Assembly (NCBI GenBank): GCA_964617995.1
Contig: CAZTXD010000060.1
Span: 1-19,931 of the forward strand
DNA: 19,931 nt
Reading direction: 5' to 3'
Origin: CAZTXD01 sp964617995
GTDB lineage: Bacteria; Actinomycetota; Acidimicrobiia; Spongiisociales; ZC4RG35
The notes beneath the pieces are model-generated. The model was not told where the DNA came from. It did not search any database and was given only the letters and a program-made list of their open reading frames with translations. Positions 1 to 5,825 of this stretch are shown here, piece by piece (positions within the stretch are counted from its first letter, which is position 1; every line of letters starts with the position of its first letter). The translations under genes and the position numbers were made by a program.

Positions 1-49
1 AACCGCCACCGATCGCGAGGACCCCCCACCATTTCGCGACAGCCCCATA

Positions 50-103
50 CCGTTCCCCACCGTCCGAAGAAGGGTGTAGCCGTTCCCCACCGTCCAAAGA
101 AAG
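50..103. repeat. Two-copy direct repeat, 30-bp period
   Basis: Two copies of a 22-base unit start at positions 50 and 80 (beginning ccgttccccaccgtcc) and differ at one position (g at 66, a at 96). The 8 bases between them are not conserved. A weaker cccaccat-like piece near 24-32 might be a decayed third copy. No protein is encoded here. The repeat could be part of a larger array running off the left edge, a regulator binding site, or a local duplication; the sequence does not decide. Confidence 0.6.
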
Positions 104-112
104 GCCAGACGC

Positions 113-147
113 GGTGAGACCCCCGTTTGGGCGACGGGGGCCTCACC
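113..147. terminator. GC-rich hairpin, possible terminator
   Basis: Arms 113-126 and 134-147 pair over 14 positions with one mismatch (a119 against c141), around a 7-base loop. No T-tract follows on either strand, so it is not a textbook intrinsic terminator, but T-less hairpins are common terminator candidates in high-GC actinobacteria. It may end a gene lying left of the window or form a leader structure upstream of the gene at 290. Confidence 0.4.
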
Positions 148-289
148 TGACGAGAGGGGCGCTCCACCGTGGGGCGGGCTGGGAGGCTATCCGATCACAC
201 CTAGGGTCTTATGAACGTGCCCTTGGCATGACTGGTGGAGCTGTCTCCTCTCTCGCTGTTAGTTTACATCGGGCTGGCCCAAAGTCACC
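148..289. other. Intergenic leader with no recognised gene
   Basis: No coding region can be supported between the hairpin and the TTG at 290. In the frame of the downstream gene a TAG stop lies at 260-262 with no ATG or GTG after it. Promoter-like hexamers are visible (TAGGGT at 202-207, TTGGCA at 223-228, TAGTTT at 260-265), but none forms a convincingly spaced -35/-10 pair. Confidence 0.5.
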
Positions 290-550
290 TTGAGAGATTT
301 TTTCCTGACTTTCGTCACCCATCGTGGATGTGTCCTCTGCGTCGAATCGGAGCCCCTGGTCCGTCGGGTGGCGGATCGTCTTCGGGTTCACCTGGAGATC
401 GTCGACCTCGATTCGGACGAGGAGCTGGCGCGACGGTTCGCGGTGAGGGTGCCGGTGGTTTTGGGACCGGACGGCGAGGTCCTCGCCGAGGGGGTCATCG
501 ATCGGCGCAGGCTCCGCCGGGCTGTGTCGAGGGCCAGGCGTCGGCACTGA
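290..550 (+). CDS. Glutaredoxin-like thiol-disulfide protein (DUF836-like)
   Basis: This is a small soluble protein of 86 residues with a thioredoxin/glutaredoxin fold signature. A CVLC redox motif lies at residues 14-17 right after the first strand, and a VPVV segment about 40 residues later supplies the expected cis-proline next to the active site. It lacks any signal peptide, so it should act in the cytoplasm as a thiol-disulfide oxidoreductase or thiol carrier; the partner is unknown. The start is TTG at 290. It is the only usable one, because the frame has a stop at 260-262, no ATG or GTG in between, and the CxxC motif follows within 14 codons. The ribosome-binding site is weak. The gene is convergent with the cytochrome gene that ends at 559, only 8 bases away. 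Relatives of this family often lie near haem or respiratory genes in actinobacteria, which fits here. Confidence 0.8.
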   Translation: MRDFFLTFVTHRGCVLCVESEPLVRRVADRLRVHLEIVDLDSDEELARRFAVRVPVVLGPDGEVLAEGVIDRRRLRRAVSRARRRH

Positions 551-558
551 CGGTCCCG

Positions 559-1575
559 TCAGCGTGACGCCTCGGGCGGGGAAGTCGTCTCCGTCGTCTC
601 CTCACTGTCCTCTTCGTCCCCGTTCCCGTTCCCGTTCCCGTCCCCGTCCCCGCCCTCGTCGTCATCCCCCTCCACCAGTCCGCAGTCGGCGAGCACCTCG
701 TCGGTGTTGGCGCCTCCGATTCGGATCCGCTCGTAGGCGACCACGGACGCGAGCTGCTCCTCGGTGAGGGAGCCGCCGAACGCCGGCATCTGGCCCTGGA
801 CCGGCTTGTTCTGGTCGCCGTAGGTCCCGACGTCCATGAAGCCGTTCGAGCCCAGGGTCACCCACTCGATGTGGTCGGTGCAGGCGCTGAAGGTGTCGAG
901 CACGCCGGTCAGGGGAGGAAAGTTGCCCAGTCCCTGCCCCTGATCTCCGTGGCAGCCGGCGCAGGTGGCGTAGATCTGCTGGCCGGCGGCGACGAAGTCC
1001 GTCCCGGCCCCGTCGGCGGTGCCCCGTCCCTCGAAAGGAGTGCCGTCGCAGTTCTCCACCATCCCCGTCACCCGGTCGGCCTGCAGTACGGTCCCCACTC
1101 CACACTCGGCCCCTGCGCCCACGGCGAGATAGAGGAGACCGAAGGCGGGGACGATGAGTAGCAGAGTCCCCAGCCAGGCGGGAATGGCGAAGCCGGTCCT
1201 CTCGGTGATGCCGGCGGTGGGCACCGTCACCACTACCGGGTACTCGAGCGCCTCGTCGGGGGTGACGGTCTCGGGAGCCGGTGGCGGGGCGGCTGCGGCG
1301 GCTGCGGCCGCCGGCGGTTCGGCTGCGGGTTCGGCTGCGGGTTCGATGGTTGGTTCCTGGGGTGCCGATGGCGCCGCGGAAGGCTCGGGCTCGGTGGGCT
1401 CGGAGGGCGGCTCCTCGGCGGCGGGGGGAGCGGCGGAGACCGCTTCGCCTCCCGCCCACGCGGTCAGGACGTCTTCGTATGACTGTCCCGACGCGTCGGC
1501 CCAGGCTCGCGCCGACCGCTCCACCAGCGGCTCGGGGACGCCCATCGCCTGTGACGCCGCCGACACATCACTCAT
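559..1575 (-). CDS. Membrane-anchored monohaem cytochrome c with shared N-terminal module
   Basis: The 338-residue protein starts with a helical module (about 14-46, PEPLVERSARA then a WAGGEAV end) that recurs in two other proteins of the window. A Pro/Ala/Glu linker (50-110) and one transmembrane helix (about 129-152) follow. The extracytoplasmic cytochrome c domain has haem motif CAGCH at 205-209 and likely axial Met263 in GQMPAFG. Four further cysteines (158, 176, 232, 298) flank the haem domain and may form disulfides. The acidic C-terminus has a GDGN run encoded by a hexanucleotide repeat. It is probably an electron carrier between the quinol-oxidising complex and a terminal acceptor; the partner is inferred. 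The start overlaps the stop of the upstream cytochrome gene (ATGA at 1572-1575), so translation is likely coupled. It is the last gene of a three-gene minus-strand operon. Confidence 0.85.
   Translation of the reverse strand: MSDVSAASQAMGVPEPLVERSARAWADASGQSYEDVLTAWAGGEAVSAAPPAAEEPPSEPTEPEPSAAPSAPQEPTIEPAAEPAAEPPAAAAAAAAPPPAPETVTPDEALEYPVVVTVPTAGITERTGFAIPAWLGTLLLIVPAFGLLYLAVGAGAECGVGTVLQADRVTGMVENCDGTPFEGRGTADGAGTDFVAAGQQIYATCAGCHGDQGQGLGNFPPLTGVLDTFSACTDHIEWVTLGSNGFMDVGTYGDQNKPVQGQMPAFGGSLTEEQLASVVAYERIRIGGANTDEVLADCGLVEGDDDEGGDGDGNGNGNGDEEDSEETTETTSPPEASR
617..655 (-). repeat. Hexanucleotide repeat encoding GD/GN run
   Basis: The plus strand shows several near-identical 6-base units (cccgtt, then ccccgt) in tandem. 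On the coding strand they encode alternating Gly with Asp or Asn near the C-terminus of the cytochrome c (residues about 309-320). The unit length keeps the frame, so slippage would change the tail length without frameshift. Confidence 0.6.
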
Positions 1576-2342
1576 GAGGCTTCAACTCCCTCGGCTCGGG
1601 TGGCCGACTCGCTCAGGTACGAGGCTAGGGCACTCACGTCTTCATTGGACAGGGCGGTGGGGGGATGGGTGGGCCCCGAGACGATCGCCTCCAGCCGGGC
1701 AGAGTCGAGTCGGGAGCCAACGTCGGAGAGATCAGGACCGATACGACGGAACCCCACCACCTGGTTGGTGTCGGGAAGCGACACCGGGCCGAGGTCCGCG
1801 TCGGCCACGACGCTGCGAATCGCCTGGGTGTGGCAGGCGGCACAGCCGGCGCTCAGGTAGACGTGGCGTCCCTGTTCGGCCGCGGCGGAGAAGGCGACAC
1901 GGGATGTCCGCACCTCGGCGCTGTCGACGGGCAGCGACGGGAAGACGAAACCCAAGAGGATCACGAGCAGCAGGACTCCCAGGCCGCCGGCGATGGAGAC
2001 GAGTGGCCGGTCGGGAGGAGCCTCGAGGATAGGCGGCCGGGCCGGTGCCGTGGCGTGGCGCAGGTCCGGAGCGGGGCCAGCCGCAGCGGGCGCCACTGCC
2101 GGTGCGGCCGGGGCCTCCTCTTCCTCCGGGGGTGGGGCCTCCGTTACGGCCGCTTCGTCCACGGCTTCTTCCTGCTCGGGGGCGGGGGCGGGAGCGGCTG
2201 CCACCGCCTCCCCTCCCGCCCATGCGGCTAGGACTTCTTCATAGGTCTGGCCGGTGGCCTCGGCCCGGGCCCGGGCCGACCGTTCCACGAGGGCTTCGGG
2301 GATGCCCATCGCCTGGGCGGCCGCGGCGAGCTCGTCGCTCAT
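1572..2342 (-). CDS. CcoO-like monohaem cytochrome c with His in the Met position
   Basis: The 256-residue protein has the shared N-terminal module (about 14-47), an Ala/Pro/Glu linker, one membrane helix (about 115-134) and a cytochrome c domain with haem motif CAACH at 167-171. The following HTQAIR and the later RRIGPDLSDVGSR match the cbb3 oxidase subunit CcoO/FixO. There is no Met anywhere after residue 12. Where related domains have MP, this one reads THPPT with His226, so the haem is probably bis-His ligated. It lies between the CcoN-like gene and the second cytochrome c gene with 4-base ATGA overlaps on both sides. A longer frame extends upstream to 3806, but that stretch is antisense shadow within the CcoN-like gene. 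ATG at 2342 is chosen because the conserved module starts there. It probably passes electrons within a membrane complex; the exact reaction is unknown. Confidence 0.85.
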   Translation of the reverse strand: MSDELAAAAQAMGIPEALVERSARARAEATGQTYEEVLAAWAGGEAVAAAPAPAPEQEEAVDEAAVTEAPPPEEEEAPAAPAVAPAAAGPAPDLRHATAPARPPILEAPPDRPLVSIAGGLGVLLLVILLGFVFPSLPVDSAEVRTSRVAFSAAAEQGRHVYLSAGCAACHTQAIRSVVADADLGPVSLPDTNQVVGFRRIGPDLSDVGSRLDSARLEAIVSGPTHPPTALSNEDVSALASYLSESATRAEGVEAS

Positions 2343-3766
2343 TGCTCCGCGCCGACGGTGACGAGGACCTCTTGCGCGGTCACCCTTCCTCGGGTGATGG
2401 TACGGGTGATCAGCGACACCAGGCTGAGGATGCCGAGAGCCGCCACCAGGCCGGCGAGACCGGCGAGACCGAGGAAGAGGTCTCCCGGTCCGGCTGCCTC
2501 CCCCCAACCTTCCCCGACGGCGGAGAAGGCTCCGGTGAAGGCACCCCCGGCCCATGTGTACCCGGTCACGACCCCTGCCGCCACCAGGAGCAGCACGGTG
2601 GCCCCGGCTCCCACGACGATCAGCCGCACCGTTCGCCGGGCCAACCGACGGGAGAAGAGCATGCGCCCGGTCATGCGGGGTAGAGCGTGGAACACCCAGG
2701 CTCCGACCAGGAGCGGGATCGTCCCCAGGACCAACCCGAAGACGATCCCCTCCCAGAAGGGAGTGAACGCAACCAGGGTGGCCGTGGCCCGGAATCCGGC
2801 CATCGCAGCCAGTACCGCCACGACGAGCCCGAACAGGGCCCCGGCCAGGGCCGTCATCACGACCGGTTCCACCCCCTCGTCGTCCTGCCACGACCCCTCC
2901 AGCGTGGTGGTGAGAGTCGCCGTTGCCGCAGCCAGTCCGACGGGGAAGCCCAGACCGAGGACCGCAGCTATCACGCCCAGCCAGTCGGGGGTGGGTCCGC
3001 TGGTGAGCTGGGCGACCCCGAACCATCCCGCTCCGAACAGGAGCGACCAGTAGGCGACCTGGGCCAGCTGACGACCGGCCAGGGCACGTCCGGTGTGCTT
3101 GACGGCGGCGTAGTGGATCAGCCCCAAGGCGATCAGGGTGAGCAGGATCAGGTAGGCGGACGTGGCGAAGAGGTCCCCCAGGGTGGCGGTCACGGCTGCG
3201 GTGCCGGGGAGGTTTCCCACCGCATACACCAGGGGAAGGCCGACCAGCCCGGTCACCACGTAGGGGATCGTGACATAGGTGAGGTGCTCGGTCCTGCGAC
3301 GCAGCGTCTGGAAGGCGACGAGGGGAGGGACGGCGAGGCCCGCCAGGAGCGGTACGTCCAGCCACCAGGGAAGAGCGAACGGCTCGCCTCCGTCGCCGAG
3401 ACCGGCACCGATCGCGACGATCCCGGCGGCAGCCACACCGACCGTGAGCACGAGGCCGGCCCAGGCCAGGCGCTCGTTCCAGAGACGGGCACCCGTCAAC
3501 CGCGGCAGCACGTAGTAGGCGCCGCCCGACAGGCTGACGGTGGCGAAGCCGACCACCAGGGCCAGCATCGCGATGGGACGGAGTATGCCGTAGCCGAGCG
3601 GGATGAACGACGGGAACGCCAGCGAGAGGAGCGCCGCCGCGGCCGCGATCCCACCGATGGCACCGAAGGCCGCTCCCATCACTATGTGGGCAACGGCGGC
3701 GCTGTCGGGCTGCGTACGGTCGTTGCGGACGAGGGTTCTGATGTTGGACGTGGGGGCGTCGGCCAC
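2339..3766 (-). CDS. CcoN-like 12-helix protein lacking haem and copper ligands
   Basis: The 475-residue protein has about 12 predicted membrane helices, the core number of haem-copper oxidase subunit I. Local similarity to cbb3 CcoN/NorB is clear: ILRP then YYVLPRLTGARLWNERLAW (61-102), a VYAVGN loop (180-185), a PTPDW loop (258-262) and FHALPRMTGR (359-368). The catalytic residues are gone. LRPLH of CcoN is LRPIA here, the GHN copper helix is DLFATSAY, the HH pair is replaced by GVAQLTS, and the GHVH haem helix reads WEGIVFG. Only five His remain (28, 161, 218, 224, 360), none at those sites. It should not bind haem b, haem b3 or CuB, and may be a structural scaffold or quinone/ion-handling subunit. 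GTG at 3766 is chosen, with GAGGAC just upstream; the frame extends to 4045 but that part is not membrane-like and crosses the divergent gene. It is first in the minus-strand operon. Confidence 0.8.
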   Translation of the reverse strand: MADAPTSNIRTLVRNDRTQPDSAAVAHIVMGAAFGAIGGIAAAAALLSLAFPSFIPLGYGILRPIAMLALVVGFATVSLSGGAYYVLPRLTGARLWNERLAWAGLVLTVGVAAAGIVAIGAGLGDGGEPFALPWWLDVPLLAGLAVPPLVAFQTLRRRTEHLTYVTIPYVVTGLVGLPLVYAVGNLPGTAAVTATLGDLFATSAYLILLTLIALGLIHYAAVKHTGRALAGRQLAQVAYWSLLFGAGWFGVAQLTSGPTPDWLGVIAAVLGLGFPVGLAAATATLTTTLEGSWQDDEGVEPVVMTALAGALFGLVVAVLAAMAGFRATATLVAFTPFWEGIVFGLVLGTIPLLVGAWVFHALPRMTGRMLFSRRLARRTVRLIVVGAGATVLLLVAAGVVTGYTWAGGAFTGAFSAVGEGWGEAAGPGDLFLGLAGLAGLVAALGILSLVSLITRTITRGRVTAQEVLVTVGAEQ

Positions 3767-3940
3767 CTGGGTCCTCGGGTCTCCTGGAGCGTGTCGGCGG
3801 GAGCATACTGCCTGGGCGTCAGCGCCCGAGATTTCGCTCACTCTCCGGTAGTGTCGCGTACGACAGACCAATTCTGCCGTCGTTGTGAGCGTGTGGTAGA
3901 ACTGGCGAGACGACGGCGGCACCCCAGGAGCTCGTGGGAT
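3767..3940. promoter_or_regulatory. Divergent promoter region between two respiratory operons
   Basis: This 174-base stretch lies between the GTG of the CcoN-like gene and the ATG at 3941, so it must hold both promoters unless transcription starts further away. On the minus strand TATGCT (3817 to 3812) is a fair -10 candidate about 45 bases before the start codon. On the plus strand TAGTGT (3849-3854) and TAGAAC (3897-3902) are weaker candidates. AGGAG at 3926-3930 is the ribosome-binding site for the gene at 3941. A small GGGCG/CGCCC hairpin near 3824-3836 could be an operator or chance. Confidence 0.45.
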
Positions 3941-4573
3941 ATGTATCGACTCGGTGCGCTCACCGAACATCAGAGGACTCGGTACGGGTGGTCGCTGATG
4001 ACATTGGGGGTCATCGGCCTCGCCCTCGGTGTGTTCGTCGTTCACTACGCCAACTTCCCCGAGACCATCGTCGAGGGCGGCGTCGAGAGACCACTGGTAC
4101 TCGGCGAGTTCGACTGGATGCCCCGGGGATGGGTTCCCAAGACGATCGGCTACTTGATCGCGTTCGGTGGCTCCCAGATGATGATCGTCGGGGCCGCCCT
4201 GGCGTTTCTGCTCGGCCGGTCCATGACCTGGGCTCGGGCCGCCTTTGCTGCCTTCCTCGCCTGGATGGAGATGGTCCTCCTCTTCGGAATCGTCCCCTCC
4301 GAGTGGCTCAACCTCACCCAGACCGACCTCGACTGGTCGTCCCAGCGGATCGCTTTCACGATCCCGCCGTGGCTGGTGCTGGGCAACCAGGTCGACATCA
4401 GCTGGGCCGTGCTCAAGGACTCGGTGTCGATGGGATACAACCTGACCGTCCTCGTCGGCGCCGCCATCTTCGCCTACAAGCTCCAGGACATCGGCTCCGA
4501 GCCGCCCACCCCCGCCGAGAAACCCGAGAAGATGTCGCCCTACGGGCGGCCCCTCGTGAGGAGTGACGGCTGA
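3941..4573 (+). CDS. Unknown four-helix membrane protein heading the b6c operon
   Basis: I do not recognise this 210-residue protein. It has about four hydrophobic helices (roughly 17-37, 68-92, 98-119, 163-181). A polar loop of about 30 residues lies between the first two and contains VLGEFDWMPRGWVPK. A second amphipathic loop (120-160) is rich in Trp, and the charged tail is presumably cytoplasmic. No haem, iron-sulfur or nucleotide motif is visible, and His is scarce (10 and 35). ATG at 3941 has an AGGAG 10 bases upstream; the longer frame to 2687 is shadow across the opposite operon. It overlaps the ferredoxin start by one base (TGATG at 4571-4575), so the two are probably made together. 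A membrane anchor or quinone-site subunit for the ferredoxin is a reasonable guess, not shown. Confidence 0.8.
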   Translation: MYRLGALTEHQRTRYGWSLMTLGVIGLALGVFVVHYANFPETIVEGGVERPLVLGEFDWMPRGWVPKTIGYLIAFGGSQMMIVGAALAFLLGRSMTWARAAFAAFLAWMEMVLLFGIVPSEWLNLTQTDLDWSSQRIAFTIPPWLVLGNQVDISWAVLKDSVSMGYNLTVLVGAAIFAYKLQDIGSEPPTPAEKPEKMSPYGRPLVRSDG

Positions 4574-5043
4574 TGCCCAAAGGCGTCATCGACGAGACCC
4601 CGCCCATTCGGGACGACTACCAGCTCGCCCAGGTCGACGGGGACTACTTCAAGGACAAGCTCCGTCCCAAGCAGTTCCTCCACATCGACCAGTCGGAATG
4701 CATCCTGTGTGAGGGCTGTGTCGACATCTGCCCCTGGAAGTGCATCCACTATCTGTCCCTCGATGCCATCGCCGAGGCGGTCAACGTCGATCATCCCTCC
4801 GACGACCCCCACAACTACGGGTTCTTCGTGGTCGACGAGGACGAATGCACCCGCTGTGCCCTGTGCATCGATCGCTGCCCCACGAACGTGATCTCGTTGG
4901 GGAAGTTCGAAGGCTCCCTCGCCGACCAGGCCGCTCAGCTCGGCCTCACCGAGGCCATGGACGCGATCGACCGCCGGCCCTGGGATGTGGACACCGGCCA
5001 GCGGGACTTCAAGAACGGTTACACCTACGGATTGCGTTGGTAG
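4573..5043 (+). CDS. 2[4Fe-4S] ferredoxin-type protein
   Basis: The 156-residue soluble protein has two complete [4Fe-4S] motifs: Cys 43, 46, 49 and 53 (CxxCxxCxxxCP) and Cys 92, 95, 98 and 102. An extra Cys57 and an insertion of about 35 residues separate them, a layout like NuoI-type ferredoxin domains. N- and C-terminal extensions of about 40 and 50 residues exceed a minimal bacterial ferredoxin and may be docking surfaces. It has no signal peptide or membrane helix, so it acts on the cytoplasmic side. It sits between the unknown membrane protein and cytochrome b; AGGAGG for the next gene directly follows its stop. Its place in a quinol:cytochrome c reductase operon suggests that it feeds or drains electrons at the cytoplasmic face of that complex. 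The redox partner is not visible. Confidence 0.9.
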   Translation: MPKGVIDETPPIRDDYQLAQVDGDYFKDKLRPKQFLHIDQSECILCEGCVDICPWKCIHYLSLDAIAEAVNVDHPSDDPHNYGFFVVDEDECTRCALCIDRCPTNVISLGKFEGSLADQAAQLGLTEAMDAIDRRPWDVDTGQRDFKNGYTYGLRW

Positions 5044-5051
5044 GAGGAAGC

Positions 5052-5816
5052 GTGGCGAGGCTCAACGCGAAGGAGCGGATCACCGAGCTGAACAACCGGC
5101 TGCGTGACTCCCAGTTCATGGAGTCGATGCTTCGCCCCGGGTCACCCTTCAAGAAGGGCTACTCGGACAGCCCCCGCAACCGCTCCTATGTGATCATGAA
5201 CAACGTGCTGTATCACCTCCACCCGGTGAAGGTGAAACGCCACGGGGTGAAGCTCTCCTACACGCTGTGCCTGGGAGGGCTGAGCTTCTTTCTGTTCATC
5301 CTCCTGACGATCACCGGCATCTTCCTCATGTTCTACTACACCCCCACCGTGGAGCAGGCCTACGCGGACACCGCCGCCCTGTCGACCAACGTGGCTTTCG
5401 GGTCGCTGGTGCGGAACATGCACCGCTGGGGAGCCCATCTCATGGTCCTCACCGTGTTCCTCCACATGAGCCGCGTCTTCTACCACGGTGCCTACAAGCC
5501 GCCCCGGGAGTTCAACTGGGTGGTGGGCGTCGTCCTGCTGCTGCTGACACTGCTCCTTTCGTTCACCGGCTACCTCCTCCCCTGGGACCAGCTCGCCCTG
5601 TGGGCGGTGACGGTGGGCACCAACATGGCCGGGTTCGTCCCGGTGGTAGGGGCCGAGGTCAAGTTCGCCCTCCTCGGCTCGGCGGAGGTGACGGCCAACA
5701 CCCTTCTCCGTTGGTACGTCCTGCATGTCCTCTTCTTCCCGTTCATCATCGTGATCTTCATGGCTGTCCATTTCTGGCGCGTCCGCAAGGACGGCGGCAT
5801 TTCCGGGCCCCTCTAG
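5052..5816 (+). CDS. Cytochrome b6-type subunit of quinol:cytochrome c reductase
   Basis: This 254-residue protein is the N-terminal, haem-binding half of a split cytochrome b. Haem b ligands are His124/His138 and His225/His240. The second pair is 15 residues apart, as in cytochrome b6, not 14 as in bc1. CLGG at 73-76 aligns with the b6 Cys that binds haem ci (haem cn) covalently. Other family marks are RNMHRWGAH, GYLLPWDQ and HFWRVRKDGG. About four membrane helices follow an N-terminal extension of about 65 charged residues, longer than usual for b6. The start is GTG at 5052 with AGGAGG at 5042-5047; the frame open from 4740 is shadow within the ferredoxin gene. The complex oxidises quinol, probably menaquinol, at the outer face. 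It is followed after 9 bases by the subunit IV-like gene. Confidence 0.95.
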   Translation: MARLNAKERITELNNRLRDSQFMESMLRPGSPFKKGYSDSPRNRSYVIMNNVLYHLHPVKVKRHGVKLSYTLCLGGLSFFLFILLTITGIFLMFYYTPTVEQAYADTAALSTNVAFGSLVRNMHRWGAHLMVLTVFLHMSRVFYHGAYKPPREFNWVVGVVLLLLTLLLSFTGYLLPWDQLALWAVTVGTNMAGFVPVVGAEVKFALLGSAEVTANTLLRWYVLHVLFFPFIIVIFMAVHFWRVRKDGGISGPL

Positions 5817-5825
5817 GAGGCTGGC

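Noticed and set aside
50..103. CRISPR array
   Set aside because: There are only two copies, with a spacer of about 8 bases, far below the normal spacer length, and no cas genes.
2339..3766. Active cbb3 oxidase or nitric oxide reductase
   Set aside because: None of the required haem and copper histidines is seen at the expected places, so no O2 or NO chemistry should be claimed.
2343..3806. Upstream extension of the CcoO-like gene into a 744-residue protein
   Set aside because: The extra part is Arg/Pro/Gly-rich shadow coding antisense-phase to the CcoN-like gene, while the conserved N-terminal module begins exactly at ATG 2342.
2687..3940. Upstream extension of the membrane protein at 3941 into a 628-residue protein
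   Set aside because: It runs through the CcoN-like gene on the other strand and has shadow composition; ATG 3941 has its own ribosome-binding site and starts the membrane protein.
3767..4045. N-terminal extension of the CcoN-like protein to 568 residues
   Set aside because: The extra 93 residues are polar, unlike the family, and overlap the start of the divergent gene; GTG 3766 has a good ribosome-binding site.
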